This document shows positions 35,079-47,931 of a stretch of 64,000 bases of DNA, in pieces. The position numbers were made by a program, and so were the translations under genes. Numbering within the stretch: position 1 is the first letter of the stretch; every line of letters begins with the position of its first letter. Under the pieces are notes generated by a model that worked only from the letters and a program-made list of their open reading frames with translations, made no database searches and was not told the origin of the DNA. The DNA comes from Lepas anatifera (Eukaryota; Arthropoda; Thecostraca; Lepadidae): positions 1,054,001 through 1,118,000 of the forward strand of contig JAOTON010001253.1 of NCBI GenBank assembly GCA_034440635.1, written 5' to 3'.

Positions 35079-35471
35079 CAAAAGGCTAGGCTGATGACAG
35101 TGTGTGGAAAGTGTAGGGGCTATACAACAGGTATGCTCTGGAGAAGAAACCAGGCCCGATGGCAAAAAACGGTTACTAAATTTGAAATCAGCGGTATCGA
35201 AATAGGCAGAAACAGGTGCTCACGTGCCGGATCCATTTTGGCTGTTGACCAGTGTAATACTAAACAATTATTAACTGGTTTTTGTACTACATTCCCTAGA
35301 TGATCTTGACAGCAACAGCCACACATCATAGTAGGTATGCATATAAAAACTTATCACCATTTAGCTTATAAACTGCTTGTGTTCGATACCTTAGTAATTT
35401 ACTTATCTTGCCACACTCGTACAGAAAAATAAGAACATAACCTTTTCACTTCGAATGCATTGCAGCAGCGT

Positions 35472-36298
35472 CAGGGCTGCCAGGCTGACCATTTTGTGGC
35501 CAAATATCTTGAATTGGGCTTTTTTGTCGTGTTTGGCCCTGCCATTTTTCGGATGGCCATTTCTTGGGATCTGGCCCTTTTCGCCCCTTTTTGTTGCTGC
35601 TGGCACCTAAGCTTTTTCTGATTTGTCTCTTGTATAAATATGGCCCCTTTTGACCTCTTCCGCTCTTGAATACGACATTCTGATACCGAAAAAGCAGCAG
35701 AGCAGCAGAAAAACTGGTATGGTGGTGGGAGGAAGGCACATAACTTTGTTAAAAACACGACCCACAAAAATGATGGCCACCGAAAACCGGACGCGAAGGA
35801 CGCGATACTATAGGGGCCTTCTGGGTGAAAAGTTGATGGCAAAGTGCGCCCTCTGAGGCTGTTCTCCCCCCTTACCAAAATCCTAGATCCGTCACTGTTC
35901 AAGAGAAAAAATTGCATAGTTGGAACAGAGAGAAAACATAAAATATCAGCGGGGAGTGGTGCAGTCAAGATGATTAATGATGCTAACAAATAATCTGGTT
36001 ATGTGGATAAAATCATTTGATGATCACGCGGGATTGGAAGGGCACCCCTGGCTTCCTATTAAATGAGTGGTGTGCTAAAAAAGTATTGCGTCAAGTCGAC
36101 ATGAAATTGTCAACAATTAGTTTAAAACAGTAATACATGTCGCCTTTTCTGTGGGCTACCGCTGGGGGTTGTTTTAGCCTCAAATCTGCCTTTTGTGGTA
36201 TTTATTTGGTTATTTTAGTGAAAATAAAATTTTGCCCCTCTTTAACCCCTTTTCTGACTCGGTTTTACCTTTTCTGCCGAAAAAAACTTGGCAGCCCT
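35472..36298. mobile_element. hAT-like MITE J
   Basis: Ends CAGGGCTGCCAG on the left and CTTGGCAGCCCTG on the right. Flanking octamers AGCAGCGT and GGTAGCAT match at 5 of 8 positions, with transition differences, consistent with an old 8-bp duplication. A lone end of a second hAT-like type (CTAGATCCGTCACTG, 35883-35897) sits inside without its partner. The 172-residue minus frame inside has no recognisable domain. Confidence 0.6.
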
Positions 36299-36699
36299 GG
36301 GTAGCATCTATAATCTGGAATAACATGGAATAACACAAAAATTGAGAAACATTTTGTTAACACTAACGAGTCCCCCCTCAAAACAGGGTCTTGATCCCTT
36401 GAAGACACTATAACGGCCAGCACAACAAATGCCCCCCCTCACTGACTTTTCCTTAAAAATGCCCTGATGGAGACCCAACATTTGTTATGGTCCTGGAGAG
36501 GAAAATTGGCGATAGCTTAGATTATATTTTTCGAATGATCTATAATGAGAAACAGGACACTTCATTCACATTATTGAATTTTGCTTCAATATAACTTTGG
36601 CACTGGGGATCAAACTTTTACATTGCTTTAAAACCGTGTGCGTGGTGGCACAATTTGATGAAAATAAATATATTTCTGTATTGTGCAGCCAGGGGCGCA

Positions 36700-38750
36700 G
36701 CCAGGGGGGCACAGGGGGCACGTGCGCCCCCATCGGTGCCGGGGTGCCCTTTTGATTGCCAGGTGGTGTGCCCTCTTTGGGCCGTGCCGCTCGAAATTTA
36801 GTGCCCTAGCCGTTGAGCCTAGATGGAACTAGACTGCATATAGCGATTTAAACTATTGTTTGACAATTATGTGCCTTTTTGGTCAGTTAGGGCATTCTGT
36901 CGCCTTTCCAAACACCCGGGAAGAGTATAGGCACGTAATCCGTTTCCAGATAATGCCTCATCGTCGCCAATAATCGTATGGGGAGAGCTAATCTGGTGCC
37001 CCCTGAGCGCTGGTCTTGAACCCTGGAGCTGATCATGTGCCCTCTGAGCTGATCTGATGCCCTCGTAGTCAATCTGGTGCCCCCCCTGAGAAAATAGCTG
37101 TGCCTTCTGAATCTATACAATGCTCTCTGAGTTAGTCTGATGCCTCCGAGCTTGCCTGGTGCCCTATTAGCTGTTTTAGTGCCCCTTAAGTTGATCCGGG
37201 CCCCTAAACTTATTTAGTGCCTCCCGTAGTTTATCTACTGTCCAGGGCCGCAGCCAGGGGCACAGGGGGCACGTGCCCCCATCAGTGCCGGGTACCCTTT
37301 TGATTTCCAGGTGGTGTACCCACTTTGGGCCGTGCCGCTCGAAATTTAGTGCCCTGCTCCGTTGAACCTAGATGGAACTAGACCGCATTTAGTGATTTCA
37401 ACTATTGTTTGACAATTAAGTGCTTTTTTGGTCAGCTAGAGCATTCTGTCGCCTTTCCAAACACCCGGGAAGGGTATAGGCACGTAATCCGTTTCCAGAT
37501 AATGCCTCATCGTCGCCAATAATCGTACGCGTGGAGCTCATCTGGTGCCCCCTGGAGGTGATCATGTGCCTTCTGAGCTGATCTGATGCCCTCGTAGCCA
37601 ATCTGATGCCCCCTCCCTGAATAAATAATTGTGCCTTCTGAACCTACATAATGCTCTCAAGTTAGTCTGATGCCTCCGAGCTTGCCTGCTGCCCTATTAG
37701 CTATGTTAGTGTCCCTTGAGCTGATCCGGGCCCCCTGAGCTTATTTAATGCCTCCCGGAGTTTATCTACTGTCCAGGGGGCACAGGGGGCACGTGCACCC
37801 ATCGGTGCCGGGTGCCATTTTGATTGCCAGGTGGTGTACCCCATTTGGGCCGTGCCGCTCCAAATTTAGTGCCCTACGCCGTTGAACCTAGATGTAACTA
37901 GCCTGCATTTAGCGATTTCAACTATTGTTTGACAATAAAGTGCCTTTTTGGTCAGCTAGGGCATTCTGTCGCCTTTCCAAGCACCCGGGAAGAGTATAGG
38001 CACGTAATCCGTTTCCAGATAATGCCTCATCGTCGCCAATAATCGTACGAGTGGAGATCATCTGGTGCCCCCTGGAGCTGATCATGTGCCCTCTGAGCTG
38101 ATCTGGTGCCCTCGTAGTCAATCTGGTACCCTCCTGAGAAAATAAGTGTGCCTTCTGAGCCTATAAAATACTCTCTGAATTAATTTGATGCCTCCGAGTT
38201 TGCCTGGTGTCCTTTTAGCTGTTATAGTGCCCCTTGAGCTGATCCGGGCCCCTGAGCTTATTTAATGTCTCCCGGAGTTGATCTGCTGTCCAGGGGTCAG
38301 AGTCAGAGTCAGTTTATTCGGTAACATCCTCAAGATAGCGAGGTTTTTCATGCTCCCACGTCAATGCATTGTGGAAATAAAAAGTAAGAGAGAGGTGAAT
38401 AAAAGTAAAAACATACATACATACGGGGTGCAGCCAGGAAGGCACAGGGGGCACGTGCCCCCATCACTGCCGGGGTGCCCTTTTGATTGCCAGGTGGTGT
38501 ACCCAATTTGTGCCGTTCCGCTCGAAATTTAGTGCCCTAACCGTTGAACCGAGATGTAACTGGACCGCATGTAGCGATTGAAACTATTGTTGGGCAACTT
38601 AATACCTTTCTCGGTCAGCTAGGGCATTCTATCGCCTTTCCAAGCACCCGGGAAGAGTAGGGGCACCTAGTATGTGTCCACCTAATGCCTCATTGTCGCC
38701 AATAATCGTACGGGTAAAGCCAATCTGGTGCTCATTGAGCTCATCTCGTG
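36700..38750. repeat. Higher-order units in C1
   Basis: Four tandem units begin near 36709, 37259, 37777 and 38439 at CACAGGGGGCACGTGC. Each runs through 'ttgattgccaggtggtgt', 'ggccgtgccgctc', a conserved 'cacccgggaagagtataggc' block and a short CTGAG array. In effect the terminal part of element C is reiterated internally. Confidence 0.85.
38297..38424. mobile_element. 128-bp insertion unique to C1
   Basis: C2 reads CAGGGGTGCAGCC without interruption at 49591-49603. C1 has about 128 extra bases between GGGG (38293-38296) and GGGG (38425-38428). The insert starts TCAGAGTCAGAGTCAG and ends in (CATA)n, like the 3' tail of a LINE or SINE. The C2 copy serves as the empty site. Confidence 0.7.
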
Positions 38751-39900
38751 GCCTCTCACCTGGTCTTGGCCCCTTGAGCTGATTACTTGCCCTCTAAGCT
38801 GATCTGGTGCCCGAGTCAATTGAGTGCCCCACTGAGCAAATAATTGTGCCTCCTGAACCTATATAAAGCTCTCTGAGTTAGTCTAATGCTTCCGAGCTTG
38901 TTTGGTGCCCTAATAGCTGATTTAGTGCCCCTTGAGCTGATTCGTGCCCCCGAACTGATCTCATGCCTCCCCAAGTTGATTCTGTCTTCTAAGTCAATAT
39001 GGTGCCTCTTCAGCTGATTAGGTGCCCCCTCAACTGATTATTAATGTCTCCTGAGATGGTCTGGTCCCACCCCCTGAGCTGGTTTGGTGGGCCCTGAGCC
39101 CATCTTGTGTCCCCTGAGCTGTTATGTTGCTCCCTGAGCTGATTTGGGCTCCTGCCATAGTCTGGGGGGCTGGGAGCTGATCTGGACCCCGAGTGGATCG
39201 ATCTGGTGCCACCTGAGCCCATTTGATGCCCCCATAGCTAGTTTGGTGCCCCCTGAGTAATCCGGTGCCATTTAAGCTGATCTGGGCCTCCTTACGTGAT
39301 TTCATGAGCAGCTCTAAAGCCCTGAGCTGAGCTGGTCCCACAGAGGCTGATGAGGGCCCCTGAGATGGTATGGGGCTCTTGAGCTGATTAAGTACCTCCT
39401 GACTTGATCATGTATTCCCGAGCTGGTCGGGGACCACTAATCTGATTGTTTGTCCCCTAGGCTGAGCTGGTACCCTATGGGCCGATCTGGTGTCCCCTGA
39501 GCAGCTCTGGGGCTTTTGAACTGCTTGGGCCCCGAGTTGGTGAGGGATTCCTGAGCTGAATTAGTGCCCTCGACTTGATCTTGCCCCTGACCTGACTTGA
39601 GGCCCCTGAACTGATCTGGGACCCCAAGAGCTGATCTGGCGCCCTAGAGCGGATCTAGGTTCTGAGGGTACCCTGAGCTAATCTGGGCGCTGAGCTTGTG
39701 AGAATACTAATTAAGTTGTCTTGAGGCCCCATGAAGTGATCTGGCGCCTTGAACTGTTCTGGGGCTTCTTGAACTGGTTTAAGGCCCTATGAGCCAATCT
39801 GTGGCCCATTGAGCTGGTCTGATGACCTCATCTCTGGGACCAATGAGCTAGTCTAGTCCCTGGGTGAAGCATGAGCTGCTCTATGGCCCTGATCTACATC
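38750..39900. repeat. CTGAGCTGATCTGGTGCC array in C1
   Basis: Degenerate units of about 20-30 bp based on CCTGAGCTGATCTGGTGCCC. Colinear with 49950-51540 of C2, where an additional block is present. Confidence 0.85.
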
Positions 39901-40942
39901 AGAGGCTCCTGAGGTGGTCTTGAATAGATAGATAATAAGAACACAAGGCCAACTCCCATCATCTTAGGGCGGGGTCAATGAGCTAGTCTATTCCCTGGAG
40001 GCACAACTGGGGGGATGGGGGAAGCTGCTCTGGAGGCCTCTGATCGACACTTGGGGGGCCCAGAGCTGGTCTTGAATAGATGGGGAATCAGAACACAATG
40101 GAAACTCCCCTTGTAAAACGGAGCTAACCAGAAATGAGGAATCTCTAAAACGGCTCGTGATACCTAGGCACCCCTGGTTATATGAATTGCTTATTATACT
40201 GGCGGATTCTGGGAAGGGATGATAAAAAGGCATGTGCCCCTGAGCTCAGAGCACAGTCCCCTAAACCGGGATTTCTACTAATTAATTTAAATGAAGAAAT
40301 AGTTTTCACAATTTTCATCCCTGTCACACCATCCCCATCCAAACCACCCGCCTGTTCACCTTTTATTTACTCTTAACTGAGACCGAGCCTTGAGAGTATG
40401 GAACTTAATAAACGCGTTCAAAAAGTATCTACAATTTTTTTTCGGCAGCAAAAATGTGTTCTTCCAAAGACACTATGCTACTCCTCGTCCCATGGCGATT
40501 GTGGGAGGCAAGGAACTTAATCCGCATTCAGCCAAGGCCCACTCGTGACGACAAAATCAGTGGGCATAACAAAAGAATGTTCGACTCCAATATGCCTTAA
40601 CCTACACATTGTAACAGATATCACATTTTCCGCTGATTTCTCTGGTGTTAAGTACTTGCAGGAGTTGGCTGTCCTTAAATCTATCCAAAAAAGTAGTGTT
40701 TTGGCTACTTCCATGACATTTTGGTGATATTTTTTCCTTTTTTCGGTTTTAATCGAGTTTTCCTTCTCCGTCAATGATTTATTTGTATTTTTATTGAACC
40801 AAAGATGCCCAAAAAACAATATAAACAAAGATATAGTAAGTTTTTTAGGTCACGTCAAAAAGTGCCCTTTTTCCCCGGGGTGCCCCTCAAAGTTGCTGTG
40901 CCCCCCCCCTACGAAAGCTCTGGCTGCGCCCCTGAGTGCAGC

Positions 40943-41599
40943 ACATTACGCTCTCCGTCAGGAGATGTATGTACATACTTCAATCACTTCTCTCACTTCC
41001 ATACACCAGGCAAAAGTCCTGAAAAAAACACGAGCCATCGCAGTGCTGTATTTGGAGACATCTGATATCACACAGGTTGCGTGGCCTACATGTTCGTCAT
41101 CTCCGCTGTTCAGTAAACCACTGCAAAATGAACAGTGCACTGGGAGCGACGGCGTTAAACAGCCCGTTTTAATCTCTACCGACAATGTTATACACAGTCG
41201 TTTGATCGTGTCTCGTTTGAGGTCACTCGAGGTCAGAGTATTCCTTATAGGAATACAGTGGAAACCTAAATGTTGTGGCAAAATAGCTGACAGAGCAGAG
41301 CCGTATAAAATTTTCAGCACCATCGGAATGCTGTTGTCGAGCCCGATCGGATGATATATCTTAGAATTTTGACTAGTCAAGTTTCAAAATTGACCTACTT
41401 TGACCTAGTCGGGCTAAAGTCTGTATGGAAAAAGAATATTAATCAAACTGCCGTATCAAGCCAGACATGATGACGTAAAAATAAAACTTTCATCGCAATT
41501 CTCAGCAATTCTCAATTTTCTCAATTTGCTATCGAAAGTTACCAATTGCCCCATACATTTCTGATGGAAAGGTCGTGACCCTAACCTTGTCCCAGGTTA
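40943..41599. other. Unassigned stretch
   Basis: Overlapping short frames on both strands (40958-41380) lack recognisable motifs. A few TGACCTAC hexamers occur near 41390. No gene supported. Confidence 0.4.
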
Positions 41600-41822
41600 C
41601 ATAGGCGGATACAGGATTGCCGGTGGGGGGGCGCCATCCGGACCAGGGGGCGCCACTTTTGACCAACAAAACCTATCAGATGAGCACCAAATCCTATCGG
41701 CTGATTTTCGCATCCTGGGGGGGTGGGAAGCGACATTTCAGGTGGCGCCATCGACCTTTCAGGGGGCGCCGAGGGTCGATCGGGGGGGCACGCACCCCCT
41801 TTGCCCCCTGGATCCGCCTATG
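41600..41822 (+). mobile_element. MITE family K, copy 1 (complete)
   Basis: Inverted ends CATAGGCGGATACAGG and CCTGGATCCGCCTATG. Flanks CCAGGTTA (41592-41599) and CCAGGTGA (41823-41830) match at 7 of 8, supporting hAT-type 8-bp duplication. The interior has repeated 'cgccactttt', 'tcaggtggcgcc' and 'agggggcgcc' blocks. This is the reference copy for the end found in the minisatellite. Confidence 0.88.
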
Positions 41823-41830
41823 CCAGGTGA

Positions 41831-43260
41831 TCAATATGGAAACACTGCTAAGAACAATTATCTTGCTTGGTGGCTTTACTAGGTGATGTGAATGTAACTT
41901 CGGTGCTTTAAGGTTGATCTTACTGATGCACCTCCAAATTTTTTTCGAGGTTAGGTCTCTTGACCTGGATTGGCGATCTGACCTGATATGACCCAAACCT
42001 ACAATTTTGCCAGAAGTTGGAAAAATGTCGGTTAAGAGGTAGATGAAGCACGGTGGCGCTGCGCGATGGTGTTCTTTTTTGCTTGTGGAAACCTGACGGG
42101 GTAAGTTACTCGCCCTCCAGTACGCGCGTGTTAATTGTCATAAACTCTGACAGTTGCAGATGAAAATTGCGTGAAGACAACGCAATACCATTGCATTCTG
42201 GTGCAGGATGTTATTCAACCGATTCCAAAAGCATTCACTTTGTTTCCGGTGTTTAACATCAGGTTGTACTACTGCAGTTGTCTGCAGGCCGTCTGCATAC
42301 CTATCTTATGTGCCAAAAATTCGGAACTTATTGCAAGAACGCATTTTTAAATTCTTTTATCGAAAGATAATCTATGAACCAAAATTTTTGAGGAATCTGA
42401 AATATCAATTTCTAATGCTATAAGGTCAAGTTGGGTCGCAAAAGAAAGGGTCAGGCCAATAAAAAGTAACAATGAAGGTTTTCTTTTTTCAAAATAATTT
42501 ATGGTTTAAGACCAGTTTAATGGTATCCAAAAATTTTCTATCACACTATGCGTTTTTTAGTTATGAAGCTTTAAAGATTAGCATATAAGGTGACCCCCCG
42601 AAAATTCCTCGGGCAGTAACTCGGTCACCGTTGGTTGGGGGAGGCTAAGATTCTCACAGCTGTTCAGTGCCCAACACTTCACGGGGGACAAAGTTTCATA
42701 TTTTTCTAGACATGGTGGTGTCAAACTTTGGTCGATTTGTCCTGGGATACGCCAGCCAGGGACAATGCAAGGTTGACAGTGATAAATCGGGGGCGGCAGT
42801 GCTGAGCTGGGGGCGGCGTGAATCAGAGCCACTGGTAAGACGGGGGCGCATGAATCTGGGCAGCAATGCTGAGCCGGGCGACACGTGCATTTGAGCCGGG
42901 CGCTCAAAACAGGATTGGGGGAGCTGAACTTAGGATTGGGGTGCTCAGGCACCCCTAAAGAGATAGGAAGTTACACCTGGCTGTACTTTTGACTTTTCAT
43001 TGGGTTGCGCGGCCCCGGGGGACCCCAATGAAGCATCGAGGTAGTGTTGTAAATATCCTTTAGATTTTCGTGTTTTTCATTTTATAGATATTGAAATGGC
43101 GTTTGTGTTGGGTTCAGTGTTAGACCAAGCCTGTGGAAGAGAATACCACGTTTCGCATTATGCTATACCTACCTTACGATTAAGTGATTAAATATCGACA
43201 TTGTTTCGCATTCGGGCACCCCAGTCATTAAAAAATCAACGTCCCGCAAAGAGATATAAA
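41831..43260. other. Unassigned stretch
   Basis: No gene recognised. 42760-42960 contains G-rich degenerate repeats ('gctgagc.gggggcg', 'ggattgggg'). Short frames here have no domains. Confidence 0.4.
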
Positions 43261-45000
43261 TCCACACTCACCACATAGGCAGAAACTCGGTCACTTGATT
43301 CTGACAGCCAGATCTGCGGTGGAATGCCGTAGTCAAAGACTCAGAACCTCACCGTACCTTGGCGTGGCCGCTTGCTGTCTCTCCGCAGTAACTCCTTCAA
43401 TCGCAAGTAGCTTCAGCTTCTGGAAATCCGCACCCAACCACACCCAACAATGTCTCACGGTCCCACTTGTCACACCCCTCACAGCGCACGCGCCACACCC
43501 CACTCTTCTCCACGAGACGCCACGAATGGGATCCGACGGGCGACACGACGCCAGACCACGCGTCGGTTGCGGCGGCGCCCTCGCAGCACGGGATTCGGAG
43601 GGACAAACTGCACGCGCTGGCGTCCCGCATCCGGCTTAGAGCTAACGAATTTACAACAACGGGACCAGCTAAGCGCGAAAGGCGTCCAGAGAACGATGTA
43701 TGATGATATATGTTTATCCCGTGGGGTAGAAAATAGCTGGGCTTGCTCGTTGACATTTTATGTTCGCAGTGTTCTGACTCCGCTTTACTGTAGCCACCAT
43801 TTCGCTACTACCCTGACATTTCAACCACATGAATTATTAATATGCACATACTCGATCAATAAAGAGAGCAACGGCCGCCTGGGCCACGATGCGGTGGTGG
43901 ACTCGTGACGGTGCCTTGGTGTGCAGCCGCTGCAGGATGCGTTCGGATGCGTGTGGAGCTACCGAGCTGGATGGGAGTGGACTCTCATACTGGTAGAGGC
44001 TGCTCTTGCGTGTGGGAGGCGCTCCCATTTCCGCGTCGTTCGTGGTCTGCGGGTGGCGTCCTCTGCTTGCGCCAATTTCTGCAGGTGGCGCCCTCTCTCT
44101 GTATGTGGACGGATGTGTGTCTGGCACCCAACCGGCGTACATACATGTCAGCCTGTTGCTGAAACTGAATTGTCAAGGTGTTTTATGTCTACCTGCTTGT
44201 ACTGTCCTTGTTTTAACCCACGCCGACGTATGTACCGGCGGATCCAGAAGGGGATGTGGGAGGTAAACCGGGGAATTTCCCCAAACCCCTCATTTTTTGC
44301 CGAAATTTCTTAGATAAACATGTTTTCACAATTTCTGGCCCCGTTGCCCTCCCCCTTCAAACATCGGCCTGGATCCAATCTGGACGTAAGCCTCTTCATA
44401 ACTTCTCCCCCTTCCCGTAAAGCCTCTTCTTTCTAGCTTACCTTTTTAATGCTGTTTCTTGGAAATATTTGCGTGTGAACAAAAAGGTGTCGCTAGTAAG
44501 AGATCTTCGAACTAGAATAGGTGTCGCTAAACAGTATATCGCGCTGCCTCAGCGGCGCCGGGACGAGAGCACTGGTGCTGCATCGCCGCAATCAGTGACG
44601 TTCTCGAACCTCCTCACCCCGGCCACCGCCAGATCCAGGTGTGACAACTAGGCATGTCTTCGCAGGTGCCGGGGATTTTCTCAGCTTAAAGTTCTGGGAT
44701 AGATTAGAAACAACATTCTGTCATACTTTACCTAAAAGCATATCCGTTAAACCGCCCGATTTCCGTGGTTAGGTCCGCCCGTGCCCGGGCCTCTCCACCT
44801 CACGGCGTCATTGCCAGCACACTCTGTTTCGTCTGGTTGTCGCGAGGAGTGCGCGGGCCTGATCGTGCGATTTTGATTTAGGCGATAGACGTCCCGTGAT
44901 TCGCTAATCATCATCAAAACAAGCGCTGCAGGACGGGAGATAACGAGAACTAGGTGAGTTATTGCGCAGCGGGACTCTTTTACTTATCGGCTCACCATTG
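43261..45000. other. CpG-rich stretch, possible regulatory or exon region
   Basis: Richer in CG dinucleotides than the surroundings, especially 43300-43680 and 43890-44160, with overlapping ORFs of 100-152 residues in several frames and no recognisable domain. A splice-donor-like AG|GTGAGT occurs at 44951-44958. This could be a CpG-rich promoter or first exon of a gene outside the window, but nothing decides it. A degenerate MITE end (GGCGGATCCAGAAGGGG) lies at 44238. Confidence 0.3.
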
Positions 45001-45805
45001 GCCTGCATTGGAACTAGAGTGTCCATTAGAAATATTCCCAATCTGTTTTATCATGTCAAGCCAGATTTTCATGATCAGATCATCATGTCTTGGTCGGCTC
45101 CGAAATTTCGTGGTTCAATCACTCAAGCTTCCTGGTTCTATGGCCCCTATAACTGGACTTCGTAGAGCGCAACCCGATATAAAAACATTATGGTTTCATT
45201 TTTGGCCTGCATTTTTCTTGCATCACTCTAGCGGTGTGATGCGCTGCACACATTTCCAGGGTCCTAAGAGCAGACTGCGTGCCTCTCGAGCAAGTTTTTA
45301 TGGTCCTTGTTTTCATTGGCGTTCCATCAGCGCCCCGACTGCGTAAAACGGTGGTTGAATGAAATTGGAAGAAAGACAACAGAGCTGAATTTAGGGGTGC
45401 TGCCGCTGATTTTTTACAAGGGGAACAGACTCCGACCTGGGGATGGGGAAAGGGACCGGGATAGCAGGCGAAACTGAAACGTGAATTCAGTGGCAGTCCG
45501 GGGGAAGTAAGTCATTCTCATAAGCTCAGTTCTCCTCTAGAAAAACGTTAGCCTTGACTTATCGCACAGTTCGGCCACATGCTATGACAAGATTGCACTT
45601 CTCCGCCTTTCAGCGACCGTTCAGGTATTCGGGCCCCGAGTCTGGCATCACCAGGTTTGCGTCACTAGACACGATCCTGGCACTTCAAGGTCTCGCGGGA
45701 CTCCCCGTGTCCGGTCCGCAGTTCAGCAGAAACCAGTTGTGGCAGCGGCGGCTGGATGGATGCTTCACTGGAAGATCCAGCGCGCCCGACAAACCGCTTT
45801 TAGTC

Positions 45806-45940
45806 CATAGGCGGATCCAGGGGGCAAGGCGGGCATTCCCCCATCAACCCTCGACGGCCCTTGAAATGCTTCGGTGCCCCCCTGAAGGGCCGATGGCGTT
45901 CCTGAAATGTTGCTTCCCCCAGGAACCGAGTATTTGTTAT
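45806..45940 (+). mobile_element. MITE family K, fragment
   Basis: Starts CATAGGCGGATCCAGGG, followed by K-type blocks in inverted order ('cgacggcccttgaaatg', 'gccgatggcgttcctgaaatg'). The right terminal repeat is missing. Confidence 0.6.
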
Positions 45941-46125
45941 TTCTAGAATTCCATTATTTTCTTCAACCCAGTCTTATGGAAGGCAAATAAAAGCACGGAA
46001 CATAGGCCGCAGCAGCGGGAAAGGAAGAGCAAAAAAGGAAACACTGACGTTGCTTTGTTCTCCCGATTTACCCTCTCTACCTATGGTTTATAGACAGGAA
46101 TAGCATGTGCATTATCATCGCTTAA

Positions 46126-46561
46126 AGGGATTATGACACCTTGGTCGAATCCATGGATTTCGTGTAATTAGGGGTAATTTAGCCGAAAATAATGAAAATG
46201 TCCATTGTTTCTCTGAAATATGCGCAATGAGCTCAATGTTTTGATTTTTAAAATGTTCCTCTAGGGTGAAACCTCTGCCTGTGGATGATGTCATGATCCA
46301 GCAAATACTATCATATTCAATAGGCTTCAAGGGCTTCAATTGGCTGATTACTCACCGTGACGTCAGCATTGTCGTCACACCAACTGGTGACAACTGTGGC
46401 CGCCTGGCTGGGATACATTTTGGGTAAATTTCAGGTAGGGTTTTAGCTTGTCTACACGGAATTTTTAATTTCAAGACAAATTATACATTTGGTACCGGGT
46501 TGTCCGGCATGCTTTACAACTTTGCTATCTCAGTAGGGTTTATAAGGGTGTCACAATCCCT
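46126..46561 (+). mobile_element. TTAA element M, copy 1
   Basis: Ends AGGGATTATGACACC and GGTGTCACAATCCCT, flanked by TTAA at 46122-46125 and 46562-46565. The 436-bp interior is non-coding. The right TTAA is also the left TTAA of the adjacent M2, so the two copies sit in direct tandem sharing one target site. Confidence 0.88.
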
Positions 46562-46908
46562 TTAAAGGGGAATGTGGCACCTTGGTCGAATCCTGGAATT
46601 TATTTTGATTCTTAAAATACTCCTCTAGGAAAATAAATAAATATCTGCCTGTGGACGATGTCATGATCTGGCAACCACCACCATACTCGAAATGCTTCAA
46701 GGGCTTCGAATGACTGATGCTCATTGACACGTCAGTATATGTCGTCACACCAGCAGCTCACAACAGTGGCTGCCTGGCGAGAAGTACATGGGAGGTACAT
46801 TTCGGATAGGTTTTAGCTTTTTTCTACGAAAATATCGAGTTCCAAGACAAATTCTATATAGAGTACCGGGTTTTCCGACTTGCTTTACAACTTCGCTATC
46901 TCCGTTAA

Positions 46909-47931
46909 CCCTCGCCCCACCGGGGGGCATCGATGGCCCCCTTAAGGTTTTTCAGGGATAGCAGAAAAACGACGAGGCGCAGAACCGCGGTTGAGGGCTC
47001 TACCTCTCACTGCATCATTTTCCCATCATCCCTGAAATTTTTTACCCCGGGTCACCCAAGGTCAGGTCACCAGACGAGGTCAACCAAGGTCACCTCACTT
47101 CAACTTTAGAGCTCTGTAAGAGCTACATTTCAAAGTCAATCGATTTGAAACTTCCTACACTTCATGACCCCTCCAGGGTCTACAAGGTGTATATCCGGGA
47201 TTTTTCTATTTCGTGCCCTGAGGTCAGGTCACGAGGCGACCTCTCCCATTGGAAAAGCATAGGGAAAAGCTGTTTCATGATATAAAAGCCACAAAAATGA
47301 TTGCAAATACTCAGACTGCTCAGAACAGCGTTTTTGGACACCCTTTCACGGATCCCAGGGGTCATATTTGCCCTTTGACTTTTCCAAGGTCATCCAAGGT
47401 CACCAGAGGTCAAAAACAGTATTTTGACAATTACTTTTGACTTAATTAAGCTAGAGCGGTGAAACAAACACCATCGTGTTTGTCTTGTCACTGGCTTTCA
47501 TTTCATATAAGGCAAGGTCACTTTTTGACCTTTCGAGGCCTCGGGTCAAATTAGGTCACGAGGTGACCTCTGGAGGTCAAACCACTGGAGGGAGGTCTTT
47601 ACGTTCCACATAGCGGAAAAAGTACTGGCAATTTGCTATAAAATGTACTTTACCAGGCCTCAATAGCTCTAATGACATGAGTTATGCCCAGTTTGCTTAA
47701 TCATTGCATATTTGAGTGAAAATAGCCGATCTTGACCTAATTTGACCTCTGGAGGTCAAACCATTGACCTGAGCACTAAAACATGTTACGTAATTTCTTA
47801 CTGAATTTACGCGAGCTTTCTATTGCACTTTGCAGATTTGCGCTAACGCCCATATTTTCGGAGTTAGACGGGGGCCATCGATGGCCCCCGGGTGGGGCGA
47901 AGGTGGCGCCGGACCCCCGGTGGGGCGCGGG
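46909..47931 (-). mobile_element. TTAA element G, copy 2 (complete, reverse)
   Basis: Flanked by TTAA at 46905-46908 and 47932-47935. Ends CCCTCGCCCCACCGGGG and CCCCGGTGGGGCGCGGG. Reverse-complement near-identity with G1 across 1.02 kb indicates recent activity or young age. Carries the same AGGTCA/TGACCT pairs. Inserted into M2. Confidence 0.9.

Larger units (their letters stand above)
36690..40934 (+). mobile_element. Array-bearing hAT-like element C1 (4.2 kb)
   Basis: Left end CAGGGGCGCAGCCAGG and right end CTGGCTGCGCCCCTG are inverted. Flanks TGTGCAGC (36682-36689) and AGTGCAGC (40935-40942) match at 7 of 8. The left part is a tandem of four 520-660 bp units; the middle is a 'gagctgatctggtgcc' array to about 39900; the right 1 kb is unique-type non-coding sequence. 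No transposase. Confidence 0.88.

Noticed and set aside
43397..43908. Host gene encoded by the 119- or 152-residue frames
   Set aside because: Both strands are open because of high GC, there is no recognisable motif, and the frames overlap each other. Kept only as a possible CpG-rich regulatory region.
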